Positions 26,350-33,158 of a stretch of 64,000 nucleotides of DNA are shown piece by piece (the stretch's first letter is position 1; each line of letters starts with the position of its first letter). Source of the stretch: Faecalicatena contorta (GTDB lineage Bacteria > Bacillota > Clostridia > Lachnospirales > Lachnospiraceae); NCBI RefSeq assembly GCF_021531895.1, contig NZ_JAFBIX010000013.1, positions 1 to 64,000 on the forward strand, written 5' to 3'. The notes under the pieces are model-generated. The model ran no database searches. It saw only the letters and a program-made list of their open reading frames with translations, and was not told the origin of the DNA. The position numbers and the translations under genes are program-made.

Positions 26350-26935
26350 AGGAGAAAATATATATCAGAATATCATCGCAGTCAGCAACCGCACGATCTG
26401 CTCCCGGCCATTACCGGAACAGATTGCGCGGATCTGCCGCTTACATCCGAAAGCAGTAATCTTAAGGGAAAAGGATCTTCCGGAAGAAGAATACCGTGTA
26501 CTGGCGCGTGAGATAATGGATATCTGTAACGCCAATCATGTTCCCTGCATTCTCCATAGCTTTCTGGAAATTGCACATGAACTGCACTGCACATCCATCC
26601 ATCTGCCGCTTCATCTGCTTCAAGATTACCGACAGGAGCATCCTGCCATTCTTAAGCACTTTTCTGTCATCGGCACCTCCGTCCATTCCGTCGAAGATGC
26701 TAAGAAAGCCCAGGTACTTGGCGCTGCTTATCTGACAGCCGGTCATATCTATGCCACAGACTGTAAAAAAAATCTGCCCCCGCGAGGAACAGATTTTTTA
26801 AGACAGGTATGCCAGAGTGTGGACATACCTGTCTATGCTATTGGCGGAATACATCCAGATGCGCAGCAGTTATCCGAAGTACTATCCTGCGGCGCCAGAG
26901 GTGGATGCATTATGTCCGGAATGATGAAGCTGTAA
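26342..26935 (+). CDS. thiE: Thiamine phosphate synthase / TenI-like
   Basis: This protein of about 197 residues has the ThiE/TenI barrel. VIGTSVHSVEDA near 112, AGHIYATDCKKNLPPRG near 134 and IPVYAIGGIHPD near 165 match the phosphate- and pyrophosphate-binding loops. It couples HMP-PP and thiazole phosphate in true ThiE. Some substitutions leave room for a TenI-like thiazole tautomerase instead. The start is uncertain: three nearby ATGs (26330, 26336, 26342) overlap the thiH end and none has a good ribosome binding site, suggesting coupling. It closes the operon. Confidence 0.82.
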   Translation: MYKGENIYQNIIAVSNRTICSRPLPEQIARICRLHPKAVILREKDLPEEEYRVLAREIMDICNANHVPCILHSFLEIAHELHCTSIHLPLHLLQDYRQEHPAILKHFSVIGTSVHSVEDAKKAQVLGAAYLTAGHIYATDCKKNLPPRGTDFLRQVCQSVDIPVYAIGGIHPDAQQLSEVLSCGARGGCIMSGMMKL

Positions 26936-26943
26936 TTCTTCTC

Positions 26944-28251
26944 TCACCATTCCATTGTATATTCTCCCGGTCCATTTTCCACGACAGATGACTGATAGAA
27001 TTCCTTAGCAACCCTGATCAGATAATCCGTATCTTTCGCTCCGCCGGTCTCATAAGGAGAATGCATTGCGAGCTGTGCTAATCCAATATCTATCGTATTG
27101 ACAGCTACCTGGGTTCCCGATATGTTTCCGAGTGTAGAGCCTCCAAGGATATCCGATCGGTTCACATAGGTCTGATATGGAACTTTCGCCCTCTCACAGA
27201 GCTGTGTGAAGATTGCTGCTGCCATTCCATCGGTCGTATACTTCTGATTGGCGCTGAACTTTATCACAACTCCACCATTCGGATAAGGCCGGTTCGTCGG
27301 GCAGGCCTTATCCGGCTGATTCGGGTGCACGCCATGAGCATTGTCAGCAGACAACATAAAACTGGACGCCAGAGCCTGTCGGTATTGACTGGATGTCCTC
27401 CCAAGGCTTTCATTAATCCTAAGAAGTGTATCGAATAAAAATGTCGATCCGGCTCCCTGCTTCGTGCTACTTCCAACCTCTTCATTATCAAACACGCAAT
27501 GAACTGGAATACTTTCGCCATCTGCTGCCTGCAGAAATGCCTGCAAAGATGCAAATGCACACTGCAGATCATCCAGACGTCCAATCGAAATATATTCTTC
27601 GGATGCTCCCCAGACACTTCCTTTCATACGGTTATATAAGAACAGATCATTTCCAACAATGTCTTCTTCCTCCACACCTGCCGCCTCTGCGACCCGCGCC
27701 ATGAAGGTCCCTTTGGCTGATTCACAACCATACAGCGGAAGCATGTCCTTCTGGGCATTGTACTTATAGCCTTCATTGGCTTCTCGATTCATGTGGATCG
27801 CAAGATTCGGAATCATGCATAAGTCACGGTCCACATTGACCAGCTTCGTAACAAGACGATTCCCCTCCCTGATAACCAGCCGCCCTGCAACTGACAGCGG
27901 ACGATCCAGCCAGGGAGCGCAGAGCATCCCCCCATATTTTTCCACATTTAACTTCACATAATGGTTCTCCACTTCCATCTCTGGATACTCCTTAATACGA
28001 AAACTTGGGGAGTCGCTGTGGCTTGCCATAATCTGAAAACCAAGAAAATCTCTCTTAGGAATCCGAAATGCAATGATTGCGGAACTATTACGAATCACAT
28101 AATAGTTGCCGCCTTCTTCCAGTTTCCAGGCACTTCCTTCCAAAAGCTGAATATAACCCTGCCCCTCTAATTCTTGCTTCATATTTTCAATCGCATGAAA
28201 TGGGCTGGGACTCTTCTCAATGAAAGTAAATAATTTCTGTACTGTATCCAT
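26944..28251 (-). CDS. M18 family aminopeptidase
   Basis: This 435-residue zinc aminopeptidase releases N-terminal acidic or other residues in the cytosol. Metal ligands are in the SHSDSPSFRIK segment near 80, DNEEVGSSTKQGAGS near 258, and the DNAHGVHPNQPDK region near 305. The family's C-terminal His lies in LAMHSPYETGG near 395. The ATG is preceded by GGAGAAAGGAAA and lies 35 bases inside the end of the upstream FliB-like gene, so the two overlap. It forms an operon with degV and the FliB-like gene. Confidence 0.92.
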   Translation of the reverse strand: MDTVQKLFTFIEKSPSPFHAIENMKQELEGQGYIQLLEGSAWKLEEGGNYYVIRNSSAIIAFRIPKRDFLGFQIMASHSDSPSFRIKEYPEMEVENHYVKLNVEKYGGMLCAPWLDRPLSVAGRLVIREGNRLVTKLVNVDRDLCMIPNLAIHMNREANEGYKYNAQKDMLPLYGCESAKGTFMARVAEAAGVEEEDIVGNDLFLYNRMKGSVWGASEEYISIGRLDDLQCAFASLQAFLQAADGESIPVHCVFDNEEVGSSTKQGAGSTFLFDTLLRINESLGRTSSQYRQALASSFMLSADNAHGVHPNQPDKACPTNRPYPNGGVVIKFSANQKYTTDGMAAAIFTQLCERAKVPYQTYVNRSDILGGSTLGNISGTQVAVNTIDIGLAQLAMHSPYETGGAKDTDYLIRVAKEFYQSSVVENGPGEYTMEW

Positions 28252-29365
28252 AGGTTCTATTTCCTTTCTCCATCAATTCCAGATTCTGATCCGAATGTTC
28301 TATTTCTCTCGAATATCGATAGACAACATTCACTACATCCTCGAAATCCAATTGCTTCTCATTTTTAATCCAACGAGACAACAGAATTTCCCGAATTAAA
28401 AACACACTGGTGACTGACATCTGTACCTTATTATAAGCCTGTCCATCATAGACAGCACCACAAAAATATGTAAAGATAAAATATACCAGTAACTGTTCCC
28501 TCTGTATCTTCCACTGTGGCATATTTTCCTCCATCCAGTTTCGGAATTCCTGATGTAATGCTTCATATCTAAGGGAACCTGCCGTATACAGAGCATGCTC
28601 CGTTTCCTTTAACTGTATCAGCCATTCTTCCCGAAGCAATTCCAGGGAATACAGATGCTCGAACATGTTCTTTGCCCATGTGTATCTCTGTTCTCTATGA
28701 TTGCTGCCCTCTTCCATCTTCATGCGGACGAATTCCCGTGCCGATTCTGTCTGATATTTTACAAATACTTCATCACAGGAAAATATATCGCCCTTTTTGA
28801 TTCGCACCTGCATATCATGGGCAATCCCGAGTACAAGACCAGCCCTTAATTCCAGACTGATCTCACGGTTCTGGAGAATCTTCACCATAATCTCCCGGCC
28901 TTCTACCAGCTTTGAATAGAGAAACGGATCATAATCATCGTACTCTTCTTCTCCATCTTTTTCAAAATTTAAAAAGGTCACCGGTTCTTCCTTTGACAAG
29001 AGAATCCTTGCCACTTCTGGGCAAGACACCGATAAAGTAATCTCCCGGACGCCTTCAAATTCTTCTACATGGCGGGGATATAGGCGGCAAGTTTTACATA
29101 GACTGTCCTTTCCCAGATTGCAATACATATCACACAGATTATCTTTATTCAGAAATGCACATCTTTTCTCTTCTGACTGTCGAAATGTCTCCTTTCTCCA
29201 GTCTATGGACCGAAACAGCTTTCTTCGGTAATTCCCCTTTACTTTCTTATAGCGGTGCAAAGATCTCTTATCAACTACGATCTGCCATCCTGCACAACAG
29301 GTGTCTTCACATTGATCTGCTGTACAGGTAAACATATGATAATAATCTGGAATTGTATACAACAT
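28217..29365 (-). CDS. FliB-family lysine N-methylase
   Basis: This 382-residue protein matches the FliB family, described as flagellin lysine-N-methylases with an iron-sulfur cluster. The N-terminus has FTCTADQCEDTCCAGW, and further Cys lie in RCAFLNKDNLCDMYCNLG and LCKTCRLYPRH within the first 110 residues. The rest is helical. No flagellar gene is in the window, so the target may be another protein. It sits between degV and the M18 peptidase, overlapping the latter by 35 bases. Confidence 0.82.
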   Translation of the reverse strand: MLYTIPDYYHMFTCTADQCEDTCCAGWQIVVDKRSLHRYKKVKGNYRRKLFRSIDWRKETFRQSEEKRCAFLNKDNLCDMYCNLGKDSLCKTCRLYPRHVEEFEGVREITLSVSCPEVARILLSKEEPVTFLNFEKDGEEEYDDYDPFLYSKLVEGREIMVKILQNREISLELRAGLVLGIAHDMQVRIKKGDIFSCDEVFVKYQTESAREFVRMKMEEGSNHREQRYTWAKNMFEHLYSLELLREEWLIQLKETEHALYTAGSLRYEALHQEFRNWMEENMPQWKIQREQLLVYFIFTYFCGAVYDGQAYNKVQMSVTSVFLIREILLSRWIKNEKQLDFEDVVNVVYRYSREIEHSDQNLELMEKGNRTYGYSTEIIYFH

Positions 29366-29379
29366 ATCATTTTGTCCCT

Positions 29380-30243
29380 TTACTTAACAATACTAAATCC
29401 GATCCCTATAGCCCCCGGTCCGGTATGCGTTGCAATACACATAGACAAAGGATTATAATAAACTTCTGCCCATGGGAAAGCCTTTCCCACTTCGCTGCAC
29501 CATTCCTCTGCTTCTGCGGCCGTCAATCCCGCTCCTGCTGTGCCAATCCTTATTCGACTTCTGTCCATCTCTGAAAATCTTTCTTCTATATCTTTCTTTA
29601 GAGCTTCGATCATCTTATCCTTTCCTTTACGCATCCCACGAACTTTTGCAAATGCATCCAGACGTTCTCCCTGTATAGTAAGGACTGGTTTGATATTGAG
29701 CACTGCTCCTATAGCTGCACCTGCCGGAGTGACTCTGCCGCCTTTTTTCAGATATTCCAATGTATCCACTGTAATATAAATACTAGAATCATAAGCTCTT
29801 GCTTCCAGATCTTCTTTGACTGCCTTCGCAGATGTTCCTGCAGCAACAAGCCTCACGGCTTCCATAACAGCTTCTCTCTGCGTAACAGAGATTCTGTGAT
29901 TATCTACGACCTGAACTTTACCATCATAATCATCGGACAAGAGAATCGCAGTTTCACAGGAATTACTCAGTCCGCTGGACATCGGAATATATACCAGTTC
30001 TTCATATCCCCCGGCCAACACCTTGTCCCACAGATCCATCACATCCCCCGGAGAAGGCTGGGATGTTGTGACATCGATTCCGCTCGTGAGGCTTCCATAG
30101 AACATCTCCTGAGTAAGATCCTGCCCCTCATATCTCGTTACTCCATCAACAATGACTGGCATAGGGAGAATGAATATCCCTTCCTTTTTTGCTTCTTCCT
30201 GTGTAATTCCACTGTTACTGTCTGTTACGACTGCCGTTTTCAT
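29380..30243 (-). CDS. DegV family fatty-acid-binding protein
   Basis: This 287-residue protein is of the DegV/FakB family, which holds a fatty acid for phosphorylation by FakA. The N-terminus AVVTDSNSGITQEEAK, the SSGLSNSCETAILL loop near 90 and the VDTLEYLKKGGRVTPAGAAI signature near 160 are all present. ACAGGAGGAT precedes the start. It is the first gene of the degV-FliB-M18 operon and is divergent from the TetR gene, with a palindromic operator between them. Confidence 0.92.
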   Translation of the reverse strand: MKTAVVTDSNSGITQEEAKKEGIFILPMPVIVDGVTRYEGQDLTQEMFYGSLTSGIDVTTSQPSPGDVMDLWDKVLAGGYEELVYIPMSSGLSNSCETAILLSDDYDGKVQVVDNHRISVTQREAVMEAVRLVAAGTSAKAVKEDLEARAYDSSIYITVDTLEYLKKGGRVTPAGAAIGAVLNIKPVLTIQGERLDAFAKVRGMRKGKDKMIEALKKDIEERFSEMDRSRIRIGTAGAGLTAAEAEEWCSEVGKAFPWAEVYYNPLSMCIATHTGPGAIGIGFSIVK

Positions 30244-30311
30244 CCACTTATATCCTCCTGTTTCAAATATTCTTTTACAACTTGAAATAAATTCCCATTC
30301 TATTTATAATT

Positions 30312-30334
30312 AGATGTGACAAATTGTAACATCT
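30312..30334. promoter_or_regulatory. Palindromic operator, likely TetR site
   Basis: A 23-base near-perfect palindrome, AGATGTGACAAATTG then TAACATCT, matches its complement at 20 of 23 positions. It lies midway between the divergent degV and tetR-type genes. A related half-site (TTACAAAT) recurs about 35 bases nearer the TetR start. Both genes could be controlled from it. Confidence 0.6.
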
Positions 30335-30392
30335 CAGAATTTTTAATTCAAGATAATTACTAATAACTGTTACAAATCAGGGGGTTTTGTTC

Positions 30393-30950
30393 ATGAATAA
30401 AGAACGGAAAAATCAATCTAATATCCTTGCAAAGGAATGCATTGTTACCGCACTGATCCAATTATTAAAGGAAAAACCTTTATCCGCTATATCGGTCTGC
30501 GAACTGACAGAAAAGGCCGGCGTCTCCCGAATGACTTATTACCGTAATTATCAGTCCAAAGAAGATATATTTGCTTCCTATCTGGAAGATGCTTTGATGA
30601 ATTACAAGCAGGAAGCAAAATCTCTGTCACTGGACAAACATTTCTATTCTTCAGAAAATCTTCTGCACTGTTTTTCTTACTTTGAAGCACATCAGGAATT
30701 TATTGACAGTCTCTTCAAAAGCGGTCTAAGCCATATGCTCCTGAATGCAATCAGTCAGTATGTCCTGGAGACCTGGTATCACCCAGGAGACAGCATCGAA
30801 CTCTATTACTGTCTTCAGGCTTTTGCCGGTGCATTGTATAACCTTTATATTACCTGGTCCTCGAATGGTTTTAAAGAATCACCAGAAGAATTGGCAGAGA
30901 TCATGTATCGAATCGTGCCTTCTCCTCAACCCGAATCTGTAACTCTGTAA
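30393..30950 (+). CDS. TetR/AcrR family transcriptional regulator
   Basis: This 185-residue DNA-binding repressor has the TetR helix-turn-helix in residues 30-60 (SVCELTEKAGVSRMTYYRNY). A helical C-terminal ligand/dimer domain with Trp- and Tyr-rich segments follows, of the TetR_C_8-like kind found next to DegV/Dha genes. The ATG after the GGGGG site is preferred over an in-frame TTG two codons earlier. Its 3' end overlaps the convergent MerR gene by 50 bases. Confidence 0.88.
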   Translation: MNKERKNQSNILAKECIVTALIQLLKEKPLSAISVCELTEKAGVSRMTYYRNYQSKEDIFASYLEDALMNYKQEAKSLSLDKHFYSSENLLHCFSYFEAHQEFIDSLFKSGLSHMLLNAISQYVLETWYHPGDSIELYYCLQAFAGALYNLYITWSSNGFKESPEELAEIMYRIVPSPQPESVTL

Positions 30951-31713
30951 TGTGTTCTTCTTCTCTTCCAGATACATGGATATCCACCCAGAGGATCTCA
31001 TACACATCACCGACCATCCGATACCCATGTTCTTTCGCATAAGCAAGCAACCTGGGGAGACACTGATAATTCTGGTTGCAATTGCCCCGGTAACTGATGG
31101 TAAGGTATTCTCCGCCCGGTATGACCATATCGCCCTCCGTATCTATGATAAACACACCTTCATATTCCCGGCATCTTTGGTTCCTTGCACTTTCTGCCAA
31201 GATTACAGAACCGATATGATTGCTTCCTATGATATAGGATTTATCGGGATTCTTATTCAGAAGCTGCTTGATCAGCACATCCATCTCTTCATCCCGCTCA
31301 TATCCTTTCTCGATATAATAACAGCTTCGATCTGGCAATTGCTGTAACTGCACGACTCCAAGCACTTTTTCTTCACATTCTGAAAGAGTTTCAATACGTT
31401 CTTCTACATTCTTCTGTAGTTGCCTCAACTTCTCCTGCTTCTCTTCGATCATATGAAGCTCTTCCATCAACAGTACTTTCGTAGAACTAACCGTATGATG
31501 CTTCAGGTAATCCCCAATCTGTTCCATGGAAAAACCAAGTTCTCTCAATTCACGAATAACATTCAACCGCCAGATATCATCCAGATGGTAGAGACGATAC
31601 TGATTCTCTCCACGCTTTGGCTTTAGTATTCCCAGTTTTTCATAATATCTCAGAGAATCTGCCCCGATATGGTATAGCTGTGATATCTCTCCGATTTTAA
31701 AATATTTCTTCAT
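30901..31713 (-). CDS. MerR family transcriptional regulator
   Basis: This 270-residue regulator has the winged helix MerR domain in residues 1-70 (YFKIGEISQLYHIGADSLRYY and the YRLYHLDDIWRL wing). A coiled-coil dimer helix follows to about 120. The C-terminal 150 residues resemble a GyrI/BmrR-type drug-binding domain. The start at MKKYFK has AAAGGA upstream; a longer frame begins MKMKEK. It is divergent from a MATE efflux gene and probably controls it through the 19-base-spaced promoter between them. The 3' end overlaps the TetR gene. Confidence 0.9.
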   Translation of the reverse strand: MKKYFKIGEISQLYHIGADSLRYYEKLGILKPKRGENQYRLYHLDDIWRLNVIRELRELGFSMEQIGDYLKHHTVSSTKVLLMEELHMIEEKQEKLRQLQKNVEERIETLSECEEKVLGVVQLQQLPDRSCYYIEKGYERDEEMDVLIKQLLNKNPDKSYIIGSNHIGSVILAESARNQRCREYEGVFIIDTEGDMVIPGGEYLTISYRGNCNQNYQCLPRLLAYAKEHGYRMVGDVYEILWVDIHVSGREEEHITELQIRVEEKARFDT

Positions 31714-31740
31714 ATAAATCCTTTTTTCTTTCATTTTCAC

Positions 31741-31771
31741 TTGACCTTAGTATTATACCAAGGTTTAGTAT
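31741..31771 (+). promoter_or_regulatory. MerR-type promoter/operator of the MATE gene
   Basis: TTGACC and TAGTAT are 19 bases apart, the overlong spacing typical of MerR-activated promoters. The spacer contains the dyad ACCTT-n11-AAGGT (31744-31764). It lies directly upstream of the MATE gene and 28 bases from the MerR start. Confidence 0.7.
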
Positions 31772-31795
31772 AGAATACAACAAGGAGGTTTTACT

Positions 31796-33121
31796 ATGAA
31801 GTTAGAAGGAAAATCATTACTTCATGATTTCTTTCGTTTTATCATTCCATCGCTAGTTGCCCAATGGGTATATGCACTTTACACGATGATAGATGGCATG
31901 TTCGTTGCCAGAGGAGTATCTGAACTGGCTTTGTCCGGTGTCAATATTGCCATGCCATTCGTTACCTTCCTTTTCTCCGTGGCATTATTATTTTCCGTAG
32001 GTTCCTCTACCATCATTGCCATGCTGTTAGGAGAAAAAGAAGATGCAAGAGCAAGGGAAGTATTTACCCATAATATTCTGACCGCCATTATTGTGTCTCT
32101 GTTGATTACATGGATCGTCCTGTGGAAATCCGAAGAGATTGCGTTATTCCTGGGAGCAACGGAACTCACCATGGATTACGTCCAGACATACCTGAAAACG
32201 ATTGCATGCTTCAGCGTCTTTTTTATCTGTTCTTATTCGCTGGAGGTATTGATTAAGACCGATGGTTATCCTATGAAAGCAACGATTATCGTCACTACCG
32301 GAACGATTCTCAACTGTATTCTGGATTATCTGTTTGTCATCGCTTTTCACAAAGGAGTCTGGGGCGCAGCATTTGCGACAGGTCTCTCACAACTGTGTGT
32401 TGTATTACTGTATCTGACTCACTTTTGCAGTACCAAGACCCATATGAAACTGGTGAGGTTCACGCCATCTCTGTCTCTTATGTGGCGTACCATAAAGATC
32501 GGTCTGTCTTCTGGAATCACAGAATTCTCAGCAGGAATTGTCATCTTCCTGTTCAACCAGTCGATTCTCGCATATCTAGGCGAAGAATCCATTGTAAGCT
32601 ATACCATTGTCACCTACGTCAGTACCATTGTGGTCATGTCGATGGCAGGTATCGCTCAGGGAATTCAACCTCTGGTCAGCTATCATTATGGCAGGAAGAT
32701 GCCACAGAATTATCATCGTCTTTTAAAATATGCTCTTTGCTTTGGGACTGTATTTTCCATTGCAGCTTTTCTAATATCCCGAATGGTAGCAAGTCCACTT
32801 GTAAACTTGTTCATCTCACCGGAATTAGCACAACTTCGGGCCGATTCTGTAAGAATCTTTTATACATTTTCTTACTCCTTTCTGCTCTGTGGTTTTAACG
32901 TGATTATTGGCGGATTCTTTACTGCAATCGAATATCCCAAGTCTGCCATGGCCATCTCTCTGGGAAGAGGATTCATCTTTGTTGCCATAAGTCTCCGGAT
33001 CCTGACAAGACTTCTTGGGGGAAATGGTATCTGGATGGCAGCAACACTTGCAGAAGGAATGTGTCTAGTACTTACACTGGTATTATTCATGTATTACCGG
33101 TCAACATGCACCCATTCTTAA
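31796..33121 (+). CDS. MATE family efflux transporter
   Basis: This 441-residue membrane protein has 12 predicted helices in two MATE halves. The first helices contain MIDGMFVARGVSELALSGVN, the standard family signature, and the second half starts near GITEFSAGIVIF. It exports drugs or metabolites by cation antiport. AAGGAGG precedes the ATG. It is divergent from the MerR regulator, whose C-terminal domain looks drug-binding, which supports induced multidrug efflux. Confidence 0.9.
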   Translation: MKLEGKSLLHDFFRFIIPSLVAQWVYALYTMIDGMFVARGVSELALSGVNIAMPFVTFLFSVALLFSVGSSTIIAMLLGEKEDARAREVFTHNILTAIIVSLLITWIVLWKSEEIALFLGATELTMDYVQTYLKTIACFSVFFICSYSLEVLIKTDGYPMKATIIVTTGTILNCILDYLFVIAFHKGVWGAAFATGLSQLCVVLLYLTHFCSTKTHMKLVRFTPSLSLMWRTIKIGLSSGITEFSAGIVIFLFNQSILAYLGEESIVSYTIVTYVSTIVVMSMAGIAQGIQPLVSYHYGRKMPQNYHRLLKYALCFGTVFSIAAFLISRMVASPLVNLFISPELAQLRADSVRIFYTFSYSFLLCGFNVIIGGFFTAIEYPKSAMAISLGRGFIFVAISLRILTRLLGGNGIWMAATLAEGMCLVLTLVLFMYYRSTCTHS

Positions 33122-33158
33122 TGACCCTCCAATCAAAACAGGAATGTCGGATGCATAA

